A DNA stretch of 6,029 bases from Bacteroidales bacterium UBA3389 (GTDB lineage Bacteria; Bacteroidota; Bacteroidia; Bacteroidales; P3): the NCBI GenBank assembly GCA_002358835.1, contig DEPP01000122.1:8521-14549 (forward strand). Direction: 5' to 3'. Both the position numbers and the translations under genes were made by a program. The notes under the pieces were generated by a model, which worked only from the letters and a program-made list of their open reading frames with translations, searched no databases and was not told where the DNA came from. Of the stretch, positions 1 through 5,619 are shown in pieces; positions within the stretch are counted from its first letter, which is position 1, and each line of letters begins with the position of its first letter.

Positions 1-1127
1 CCCGAAACCGCAATCCAAACCGTTCCAATCGGCTTTTCGTCGCTTCCGCCATCGGGTCCTGCTATTCCGGAGGTTGCAATCGCATAATCTGTCTTCATTA
101 GTTTTCTTGCTCCTTCAGCCATTTGCCTTACCACCTCTTCGCTTACTGCTCCAAATTCTTCAAGACTTTTCTTTTGAACGCCCAACATATTTTCCTTTAC
201 CTCATTTGCATAGCTTACAATACTGCCTTTGTAGTATCGACTGCTGCCTGCAACAAGCGTAATCAAGTGTGCGATATTACCTCCCGTACAACTCTCAGCC
301 GTTGTTATCGTTTCCTTGCGTTCAATTAAGCGTTTGCCAAGCGTTTGAGCGATGTTGTCGCTATCGAATCCCATAAAATATTCATCAACCCTCTTTCGCA
401 AATCCGCACAATAACTATCGGCAGAATCAATCACCGCTTGCTTGTCTTTGCCCTTGACGGTAAGTCTCAAACGCAACGTTCCGCCTTTCGGAAGATAAGC
501 AAGAGAGATATTGCTCGGCAGATTCGCCTCAAAATCCTCCAACATATCAGAAAGAAAACTTTCTCCTATTCCACTCAAAAGCAAGGTTCTGTGTTCTATT
601 GTTTCGCTATCGAAATGTTTTTTTATGATATCGATTACTTTATTCATCATAAAACGCATCTCAAACGGCACTCCGGGCATAGAGATTATGATTTTGCCAT
701 CCTTATTAAAGCACATTCCCGGAGCCGTTCCCACATTGTTGAAAATAACTTGGCATTTGTCGGGAACCAAGGCTTGTTCGCGATTTGTCTCGGTAAAGGG
801 CAGACCTCGTTTTGTAAAGTATTGTTCAACATGTTCAAGTACTTGAGAATCTGTAATCAAAACCGAGTCAAATTCTTCTGCCAAAATCTTTTTTGTAATG
901 TCATCTTTCGTAGGTCCCAAACCTCCTGTAATCAAAACAATATCTGTTTCGCAAATAAGATTCCGAAGATTTGTTCTTATACTTTCGGCATTATCCGAAC
1001 ATACAATGCTTTTGTAAACATCAAAACCATTGTTGTTGAGTATTTTTGCCATATCGGCAGCGTTAGTATTTATGACTTGACCGATTAAAAGCTCATCTCC
1101 TATATTTAATATTCCAACCTTTGCCAT
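1..1127 (-). CDS. cinA: CinA family protein (NMN amidohydrolase / nucleotide pyrophosphatase), 3' end cut off
   Basis: The 375 codons present form an uninterrupted frame that starts at ATG (1127-1125) and runs off the left edge; family members are usually near 400-420 residues, so about 40 are missing. The N-terminal half is the MoaB/MogA-like (COG1058) domain with GDELLIG at 10-16, TGGLGPTKDD at 67-76, GTAPG at 133-137 and MPGVPFEM at 150-157. The C-terminal half is the PncC amidohydrolase domain with TAESCTGG at 276-283, SYANEVK at 305-311, GAVSEEVV at 326-333 and ATSGIAGPDGG at 351-361. Known role of the family: PncC hydrolyses nicotinamide mononucleotide to nicotinate mononucleotide in cytoplasmic pyridine nucleotide salvage, and the COG1058 domain has ADP-ribose pyrophosphatase activity in studied members. 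A link to competence is historical and is not implied here. All motifs are intact, so it is probably functional. It appears to have its own promoter (1150-1179) and to be separated from the upstream hydrolase gene by a terminator. Confidence 0.95.
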   Translation of the reverse strand, partial: MAKVGILNIGDELLIGQVINTNAADMAKILNNNGFDVYKSIVCSDNAESIRTNLRNLICETDIVLITGGLGPTKDDITKKILAEEFDSVLITDSQVLEHVEQYFTKRGLPFTETNREQALVPDKCQVIFNNVGTAPGMCFNKDGKIIISMPGVPFEMRFMMNKVIDIIKKHFDSETIEHRTLLLSGIGESFLSDMLEDFEANLPSNISLAYLPKGGTLRLRLTVKGKDKQAVIDSADSYCADLRKRVDEYFMGFDSDNIAQTLGKRLIERKETITTAESCTGGNIAHLITLVAGSSRYYKGSIVSYANEVKENMLGVQKKSLEEFGAVSEEVVRQMAEGARKLMKTDYAIATSGIAGPDGGSDEKPIGTVWIAVS

Positions 1128-1149
1128 ACGATTCTTGATTATGAATTTA

Positions 1150-1179
1150 CAAAGTTAAGAATTATTTTAGTCAAATCAA
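1150..1179 (-). promoter_or_regulatory. Predicted Bacteroidetes sigma-ABfr-type promoter for cinA
   Basis: On the minus strand the -7 box reads TAACTTTG (1157-1150), an exact match to TAnnTTTG. TTG of the -33 element lies at 1179-1177 with a 19-bp spacer. The -7 box ends 22 bases before the cinA ATG. The same box, spacing and start distance recur at the thioredoxin-like gene, which supports both calls. The promoter begins just beyond the T-tract of the terminator of the preceding gene. Confidence 0.75.
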
Positions 1180-1184
1180 GTTTC

Positions 1185-1248
1185 AAAAAAATGAATCTTT
1201 GTTTCAATTTACTGAAATCAAGAAACAGAAAATTAAAACAAAGATTCA
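1185..1248 (-). terminator. Intrinsic terminator of the SGNH hydrolase gene
   Basis: A perfect 13-bp inverted repeat, TGAATCTTTGTTT (1192-1204) with AAACAAAGATTCA (1236-1248), encloses a 31-base loop. Read on the minus strand, the stem is followed at once by seven T residues (1191-1185). The stem begins 29 bases after the hydrolase stop codon (1280-1278). There is no T-tract on the other side, so it acts only for minus-strand transcription. The stem is AT-rich and the loop is long for a classical terminator, but the order of stop codon, stem, U-tract and next promoter is persuasive. Confidence 0.8.
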
Positions 1249-1277
1249 GAAAATTCTTTCTTCGTTTCGTTAAATTC

Positions 1278-2363
1278 TTATCTGATAACGATTATCTTTT
1301 TGCCGATACAGTCCGAATTGTGGCAAAGTCTGACAATGCAAACGCCCGATATGCTTTCGGTAAGTCTCAGTTTGATTTGTTCATCTTTGCTCAAAGAATA
1401 CGTTTGTTTTGATAGCGTTCTTCCATCGCTTGCAATCAATTCGACGCTTGTTTGTCCCGATATGTTGCGAGTGTTGATTATGATTTCGTTGTTTTGAACA
1501 AAGGCATCGAAGTCCTCAATCGTGCTTTCTTTCTCAGGTTCGAGCGATGAGTTGTTTTGAGTAAAGTCCCATTCTTGAAGTCTTTCAAAAACAACTCTGT
1601 TGGCTATGCCCTGCAAGTATTGAGCAATTTCTTGCGAAACATTGTTTGGTTTCCATGCCTCTTCGATTCGTTCTTTGAAAATAGTCTCATAAAAACAGCA
1701 AGCCGCCAAATAACTTCCGTTTACATTTGGATGCGAATTGTCGGAAGAGTGTAACACTATTGTGGAATCTGTTGCTATCGATTCCATCCAAGCAGCACCG
1801 ACCGGCGAAACTTCGGAAGAGAAATCGCGAGCCATTTTCAGATAGTTGTCTTTCAAACGATTTCCCATTCCCTCAAAGGTGCAGAACGGCTCAAAGTAAG
1901 GACAATTCATCGGATCGCCATATCTGTATCCCCAAGTCATATAAAAAACAACTCTTACTTGCGGATTGTGTGCTTTTGCCAAAGAATCGAGTGCTTTTGC
2001 GTAAGGATAGACTTGAAAATCAAACTGTCCGTCTGGAAAAGCAACCTCTTGACTTTGTCCTTGCAAGACTATAATGTCCCAATTGCCTTGTGCGATTTTA
2101 TTTCTTGTCGTTTCGTCGTTAAAATGTCCTGAAAACCATGTACCACCCGGCGTTTTGGATTCGTGATATATTGATTTGCCTTGAGATTCTGCCAGATTGG
2201 AAATCATAGACGGCAAATCGTTGGTATGGGTGTAGCTGTTACCGAGAAATAATATGCGTTTTGTTTCTTGTGAATTGGCATCTATGCCGACAAATAGGCA
2301 TAAAAGCATTGCGAAGACTGCAATAGATTTTCTTCTGATTTTGTTTTGTGTTCTCATATTCAT
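1278..2363 (-). CDS. Secreted SGNH/GDSL-type hydrolase with T9SS-like C-terminal sorting domain
   Basis: A 361-residue protein. Residues 1-32 look like a signal peptide: basic start with NKIRRK, a hydrophobic core around AVFAMLLCLFVG, and a likely cut in ANS-Q. The catalytic domain (about 36-260) has block I GNSYT with nucleophile Ser43, a Gly pair in TPGGTW near 73-74, WDIIVLQGQSQE at 95-106 in place of the usual G-x-N block, MTWGYRYGD at 142-150, and DNSH at 208-211 giving the Asp/His pair. The WD..LQ..S and MTW blocks resemble the DUF4886-type SGNH proteins common in Bacteroidales. Residues about 291-361 look like a type A T9SS sorting domain: SVELIASDGRTL, a beta-rich stretch, then the basic end KKIIVIR. 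I infer export through Sec and then across the outer membrane by T9SS. The substrate is unknown; such enzymes are often esterases acting on acylated glycans. Translation could start at 2363 or at the second Met, at 2357; the signal peptide fits either. It is divergent from the thioredoxin-like gene and ends at a strong terminator. Confidence 0.85.
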   Translation of the reverse strand: MNMRTQNKIRRKSIAVFAMLLCLFVGIDANSQETKRILFLGNSYTHTNDLPSMISNLAESQGKSIYHESKTPGGTWFSGHFNDETTRNKIAQGNWDIIVLQGQSQEVAFPDGQFDFQVYPYAKALDSLAKAHNPQVRVVFYMTWGYRYGDPMNCPYFEPFCTFEGMGNRLKDNYLKMARDFSSEVSPVGAAWMESIATDSTIVLHSSDNSHPNVNGSYLAACCFYETIFKERIEEAWKPNNVSQEIAQYLQGIANRVVFERLQEWDFTQNNSSLEPEKESTIEDFDAFVQNNEIIINTRNISGQTSVELIASDGRTLSKQTYSLSKDEQIKLRLTESISGVCIVRLCHNSDCIGKKIIVIR

Positions 2364-2388
2364 ATCTGATTGTTTTGTAAATCAAGGA

Positions 2389-2396
2389 CAAAAATA
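2389..2396 (-). promoter_or_regulatory. Possible -7 box of the SGNH hydrolase gene
   Basis: On the minus strand the sequence is TATTTTTG, an exact TAnnTTTG match, ending 25 bases before the hydrolase ATG (2363). No TTG is found at the matching -33 position, so the call is weaker than for the two other promoters and the gene may depend on an activator or be weakly expressed. Confidence 0.5.
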
Positions 2397-2413
2397 CGAT
2401 TTTTTATTGGTTC

Positions 2414-2444
2414 ATTGTCATTTATTGAAAAAAACTTACTTTTG
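2414..2444 (+). promoter_or_regulatory. Predicted Bacteroidetes-type promoter for the thioredoxin-like gene
   Basis: The -7 box is TACTTTTG (2437-2444), an exact TAnnTTTG match. ATTG at 2414-2417 supplies the -33 element, with 19 bp between its TTG and the -7 box. The box ends 21 bases before the ATG at 2466. The only other plausible start signal in the 102-base divergent region belongs to the opposite strand. Confidence 0.75.
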
Positions 2445-2465
2445 CAAACTATAAAGATTAGAAAT

Positions 2466-2939
2466 ATGAGAAAGATTTTATTGCTTTTGGCTTTTGTTTT
2501 CAGCATCTCGCTTGCCAATGCTCAGAAACTTTATGATGAAAAAGCCGATTGGAGAGTTCAAATCAAGGATGCTGTTGAAAAGGCTACGAAAGAAGATAAA
2601 CATGTGTTGATTCAGTTTGGCGGAAATTGGTGTCGTTGGTGTAAGATGTTCGATAGCTTTGTTCAGTCGGATAAAGACTTGAAACAATTGGTCGATAGCA
2701 ACTTTGTGGTTGTGCATTTGGATTATAAAAAAGATGAAGAATTGCTTCGCTTTACCGATTATGCGGATAGATTTGGTTTTCCTGTGCTTTTGATATATGA
2801 CAAGCAGGGACGTCGTTTACATACTCAGAGTACCGATCTTTTGGAGCAGGGTGAGGGATATGATAAGAAGAAAGTGATGGGTGTTTTGAGGAATTGGACT
2901 CCTGCAGCGACTTCGGGAGCGTTCAAACGTTCGAAATAA
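2466..2939 (+). CDS. Exported thioredoxin-like protein with CRWC active site
   Basis: A 157-residue protein. I chose the ATG at 2466, not the in-frame upstream ATG at 2370, because 2466 directly begins a clean signal peptide (MRKILLLLAFVFSISLANA, cut before QKLY) and lies downstream of the predicted promoter. No Cys follows the cut site, so it is not a lipoprotein; a soluble periplasmic location is inferred. The thioredoxin fold spans about 25-145: strand HVLIQFGG at 46-53, active site W-C-R-W-C-K with Cys56 and Cys59, strand VVVHLDY at 81-87, and the cis-proline in GFPVLLIYD with Pro106. The layout resembles the Thioredoxin_7/DUF255-like single-domain group, not the TlpA/ResA group. Likely role: thiol-disulfide exchange on exported proteins, with partner unknown. 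The Arg-Trp between the cysteines differs from the GP of thioredoxin and the PH of DsbA. It is transcribed alone, divergent from the hydrolase gene, and converges on mnmA with only 20 bases between stop codons. Confidence 0.88.
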   Translation: MRKILLLLAFVFSISLANAQKLYDEKADWRVQIKDAVEKATKEDKHVLIQFGGNWCRWCKMFDSFVQSDKDLKQLVDSNFVVVHLDYKKDEELLRFTDYADRFGFPVLLIYDKQGRRLHTQSTDLLEQGEGYDKKKVMGVLRNWTPAATSGAFKRSK

Positions 2940-2958
2940 TTTCGGTATCTTTTATTTT
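2932..2958 (+). terminator. Weak candidate terminator of the thioredoxin-like gene
   Basis: CGAAA (2932-2936) pairs with TTTCG (2940-2944) around a 3-base loop that is the stop codon TAA itself. It is followed by GTATC and then a T-rich run, TTTTATTTT (2950-2958). The stem is only five pairs, plus a possible U-G pair, so it could equally be a chance palindrome. No better candidate exists between these two convergent genes. Confidence 0.3.
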
Positions 2959-2959
2959 G

Positions 2960-4027
2960 TCAGATTATTACACCACCCAAAACGATGGTGTCGTCGTTTG
3001 CGTACGCCACAACATCTTGTCCTCGCATCGGAGCAAAGACTGCGTTGTCGAAAGTTATGATTGCTTTTGTCGGTGCGTTGTTTGATGCCATTGAGTCTTG
3101 CGTTTCTTGTTTTGAAAGGCGGATAGAGCCTATAGTTCCTTCGTCTTTGCCGCGTATTTTTATCAAGAATTTTTCGCAATTCTCTATCCGTTTTGTTTGA
3201 TGTATGTGTAGAGTGCTTATTTCCACTGTTGAATGATAGCAATCCGACTTTTGTCCTGCTGTGATGAGGTTTTGGTGGTGGTCGATTGCGGTTACATATA
3301 GCTTTTCTTTGGTTTCAAGTCCTTTGTACTGCCCTACAGTGTAAAAAGGATAGCCTTTGTGTGTGCCGATTTGCTCTCCATTGGAATTAATCACCGTTCC
3401 ATTTTCGAGTGAGCTCAATTCGGGGCATTGTTCCAATAAAAAATCTTTGTAGTTCTTTCCTTGCGTAAAACAAAGGCTGTAACTCTCGCGTTGCTTTGCC
3501 GTTTTGCCAAAACCTTTTTTTGCGGCGTATTCTTTAACCTCTTGTTTGTTGATTCCTCCCAAAGGAAGCACAAGACGCGATAGCTGTTGCTGATTCAGAC
3601 GGTAAAGCATGTATGATTGATCTTTCCATCTATCTGCAGCCATTTGCAAAAGGTAACTGTCATTTCTTTGAATGATTTGAGCATAATGCCCTGTCGCAAC
3701 TTTGTTTATTCCTTTCTCATCGGCAAATTCAAGTAAAGCTGGAATCTTTACGCAATGATTGCAATGTGTGCAGATGTTTGGCGTTCGTGCATTCAGATAA
3801 TCGTTTTTGAAAGTTTCGATAACGTTCTCTCGAAACTCTTTTTGTATGTTTTTCTCAAAGAACGGAATGTCCAAACTTTTGCAAATGCGTCGCACCTCTT
3901 CGAGGTCTTCATTCGTTTCGGTCATCTGCAAATGCAAACCTATGACTTGGTAGTCTTTCTGCAAATAAACGGCAGTTGAAAGGCTGTCGACACCTCCGCT
4001 GAGTGCGACTACAATACGTTCTTTCAT
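2960..4027 (-). CDS. mnmA: tRNA-uridine 2-sulfurtransferase MnmA
   Basis: A 355-residue protein, close to the family's usual 360. It makes 2-thiouridine at position 34 of the Lys, Glu and Gln tRNAs, using ATP and sulfur relayed from a cysteine desulfurase, in the cytoplasm. The PP-loop SGGVDS at 10-15 binds ATP. RTPNICTHCNHC at 81-92 carries Cys89, equivalent to the catalytic Cys102 of E. coli MnmA, and SYSLCF at 182-187 carries Cys186, equivalent to Cys199. ATGHYAQ at 111-117, KDQSYMLYRL at 135-144 and YTVGQYKGLE at 229-238 are further family blocks, and the C-terminal beta-barrel ends in VLGGVII. Cys86 replaces the Asp99 of the E. coli enzyme, giving a C-x-x-C plus distal Cys arrangement; Cys92 is an extra. 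The start ATG at 4027 lies 13 bases after the stop of the MORN gene, so it is probably co-transcribed with the heptose genes. Bacteroidota can carry more than one MnmA copy, so this could be a paralogue. Confidence 0.93.
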   Translation of the reverse strand: MKERIVVALSGGVDSLSTAVYLQKDYQVIGLHLQMTETNEDLEEVRRICKSLDIPFFEKNIQKEFRENVIETFKNDYLNARTPNICTHCNHCVKIPALLEFADEKGINKVATGHYAQIIQRNDSYLLQMAADRWKDQSYMLYRLNQQQLSRLVLPLGGINKQEVKEYAAKKGFGKTAKQRESYSLCFTQGKNYKDFLLEQCPELSSLENGTVINSNGEQIGTHKGYPFYTVGQYKGLETKEKLYVTAIDHHQNLITAGQKSDCYHSTVEISTLHIHQTKRIENCEKFLIKIRGKDEGTIGSIRLSKQETQDSMASNNAPTKAIITFDNAVFAPMRGQDVVAYANDDTIVLGGVII

Positions 4028-4040
4028 ACAGAAACCGGAC

Positions 4041-5075
4041 TTATTTCTTTTTCTGTCTGTCGGAAAGTACGCTTCTGATTACCTTCAAGCCTTCTTTGTC
4101 TGCTATCATTTTGATTCCTGTATCGGGAACAAGAATTACTTGAGATTCTTCCGCGTTCGGATTCATCACACTTTTGATAGCATCTACGTTTGCATAGAGA
4201 TTGTTCTTCTGATTAAGTCTTACGAACGTGTCAAGCTCGATGCAATCTAATATTTGTTCGAAATAATTAAAGCAAGTGTACTTTGTGCCATCGGACATAA
4301 CGATACAGGTTTGTTTTCCCAAAGGATAGAAATACGCAATGTCTTTGCTTAGGAGTTTTACATCACCTTGGCGAGTCTTTATCAATATTTGATCTGAGAT
4401 AAGTTCGTTTGCTTCCCATGTTTGTTTGCGTAAAACATCTCCTGCTTGATCGTAATACAACCATTCGCCGTCTTTCTTGTCTTGAATAAACTGTCCTTTG
4501 ATTTTTATCTTCTTATCGGCATAGTAATTCTTATATTCTCCGTTTCGTTTGTCATTTTTGTAGGTGAAAGTTTGATAGCCGTCTTGGTAAAGGAAGTTGT
4601 AGTTCTCACCTTCTTTCTTTCCGTTTTTGTACATAATGGTTTCAAGTACATTACCTTTGGTATCCCAAATTGTTTCCAAACCTTCTTTTTTGCCATTCTT
4701 GTACATCTCTTCACTGAGCTTCTTTCCATCCACCGAATAGTAAGTCCAAAGACCTTCTTTCTTTTGATTGACATAGCTACCTTCGCTCATCACTTGTCCT
4801 TTGCGATAAAATATCTTTGCGTATCCAGTTTTGCAGTCGCCTTTATAATCTATCGTTTGTTTCAAACTACCATCCTTATTATAGTATTTGAAAGTTCCTT
4901 GTTCGCAATCGTCTTTGAACGTACCTTCATATTGTTTCTGTCCGTTGGAATAGGTTTTCGACCAATTCCCTTGCTTTTTACCATTCTTATCTGTAAGATT
5001 TTGTGCGTTAAGTCCAAGACTTGCAACCATGCTTAAAAGCAATACCAAACTACTTATTCGTGTTATTTTTTTCAT
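4041..5075 (-). CDS. Exported MORN-repeat (YwqK-like) protein with LytTR-like C-terminal domain
   Basis: A 344-residue protein of unknown function. I chose the ATG at 5075 because it begins a typical signal peptide (MKKITRISSLVLLLSMVASL, cut near LNA-Q at 24-25); an in-frame ATG six codons upstream (5093) also exists. Residues about 30-226 hold eight tandem MORN-variant units of the form G-x-W-x-x-Y-x-x-x-G-x-x-x-x-E-x-x-Y-x-x-G-K-K, with the lead glycines at 36, 60, 84, 108, 132, 156, 179 and 203, a step of 24 with one of 23. Such units occur in bacterial proteins often labelled YwqK-family antitoxin, a name that does not prove a toxin partner; none is seen here. Residues about 236-337 resemble a LytTR domain by eye: KDIAYFYPLGKQTCIVMSDG, then FVRLNQK, then ANVDAIKSV and a last strand-helix pair. 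No membrane helix follows the signal peptide. The gene overlaps gmhB by 26 bases, so it is translated from the same message. A surface or periplasmic role is inferred from the signal peptide alone. Confidence 0.8.
   Translation of the reverse strand: MKKITRISSLVLLLSMVASLGLNAQNLTDKNGKKQGNWSKTYSNGQKQYEGTFKDDCEQGTFKYYNKDGSLKQTIDYKGDCKTGYAKIFYRKGQVMSEGSYVNQKKEGLWTYYSVDGKKLSEEMYKNGKKEGLETIWDTKGNVLETIMYKNGKKEGENYNFLYQDGYQTFTYKNDKRNGEYKNYYADKKIKIKGQFIQDKKDGEWLYYDQAGDVLRKQTWEANELISDQILIKTRQGDVKLLSKDIAYFYPLGKQTCIVMSDGTKYTCFNYFEQILDCIELDTFVRLNQKNNLYANVDAIKSVMNPNAEESQVILVPDTGIKMIADKEGLKVIRSVLSDRQKKK
4398..4988 (-). repeat. Eight tandem 24-residue MORN-variant repeats within the coding region
   Basis: This stretch encodes residues 30-226 of the exported protein. 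The units are about 72 bases long and keep the lead glycine in phase, but the DNA copies have diverged, so they are recognised at protein level. Units 4 and 5 end with the identical segment MYKNGKKEG, which suggests recent duplication within the array. Family knowledge: each MORN unit forms a beta-hairpin, and arrays stack into an elongated sheet. Confidence 0.8.
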
Positions 5076-5619
5076 ATTCGATAAATTTTGCAAATTCCAA
5101 AAGATTATTAAATCTGAAGTCTATTCTTTTCGGGTGATTCCTTGCTTCGGTATTCGTATCTGAAATATGGACTGTGTGCATTCCCAATCGCTTTCCGAAA
5201 ACCAAATCACTGAGAGAATCCCCTACCATTATACTGTCTTTGAAACAGATTTGCTTAAATTGTTTCTTTGCTTTCAATCCCATTCCCACTGAAGGTTTCC
5301 TATCAAACGGCTTTTCCTTATTCAGAGAAGGGCAATGAAAAATAGCATCCAACTTTCCGCCTGCTCGTTTTATCTCTTCGGTCATGTGTTTCGAAATAAT
5401 GGCAAATTCTTCTTCGCTCATGATTCTCTTACCTATGCCCTGCTGATTTGTAACTACAACAATCGTGTCAAACAAACGAGCAAAGATTTCGAACGCTTCA
5501 AGAACGCCATCAATGAAAACAAACTCTTCCACATTCTTAACGTATCCGTCTATAATGCGAACGTTAATCACTCCGTCTCTGTCTAAAAACAAGGTTTTCG
5601 CTTTTTGAATCGTTCTCAT
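5050..5619 (-). CDS. gmhB: D-glycero-D-manno-heptose-1,7-bisphosphate 7-phosphatase GmhB (HAD family)
   Basis: A 189-residue HAD-IIIA phosphatase. It removes the 7-phosphate from heptose 1,7-bisphosphate in the cytoplasm, leaving heptose 1-phosphate for nucleotidyl transfer. HAD motifs are complete: FLDRDG with nucleophile Asp13 and acid/base Asp15, VTNQQG with Thr57 and Asn58, DRKP with Arg107 and Lys108, and GDSLSD with Asp134 and Asp138. GYVKNVEEFVFIDGV at 25-39 matches the block after motif I in GmhB proteins. The E. coli zinc-binding loop is not conserved: only Cys96 remains and the other three ligands are absent. The start at 5619 is preferred over an in-frame ATG at 5664 because it forms an ATGA overlap with the gmhA stop and gives the normal length. 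The longer start would add 15 residues with no family match. Related histidinol or other HAD phosphatases are less likely, given the adjacent gmhA. Confidence 0.9.
   Translation of the reverse strand: MRTIQKAKTLFLDRDGVINVRIIDGYVKNVEEFVFIDGVLEAFEIFARLFDTIVVVTNQQGIGKRIMSEEEFAIISKHMTEEIKRAGGKLDAIFHCPSLNKEKPFDRKPSVGMGLKAKKQFKQICFKDSIMVGDSLSDLVFGKRLGMHTVHISDTNTEARNHPKRIDFRFNNLLEFAKFIEYEKNNTNK

Noticed and set aside
345..1088. Plus-strand open frame of 247 codons
   Set aside because: It is an antisense shadow of cinA: the minus frame carries all CinA motifs without interruption, while this translation matches no recognisable family.
2970..2991. Inverted repeat ACACCA ... TGGTGT with a 10-base loop
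   Set aside because: It lies inside the 3' coding end of mnmA and has no T-tract on either strand, so it is not a credible terminator.
3936..3943. TAGGTTTG on the minus strand, matching TAnnTTTG
   Set aside because: It is inside mnmA, downstream of its start codon, with no gene starting nearby on that strand; a chance match to a loose consensus.
4446..5036. Plus-strand open frame of 196 codons with hydrophobic stretches
   Set aside because: It is the antisense of the Lys/Asn/Tyr-rich MORN repeats; AAA, AAG and GAA codons read backwards give Phe, Leu and similar residues, mimicking a membrane protein.
4041..5075. Toxin-antitoxin system suggested by the YwqK antitoxin family name
   Set aside because: No toxin gene lies beside it, the protein appears to be exported, and the neighbours are housekeeping genes. 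The name reflects repeat similarity only.
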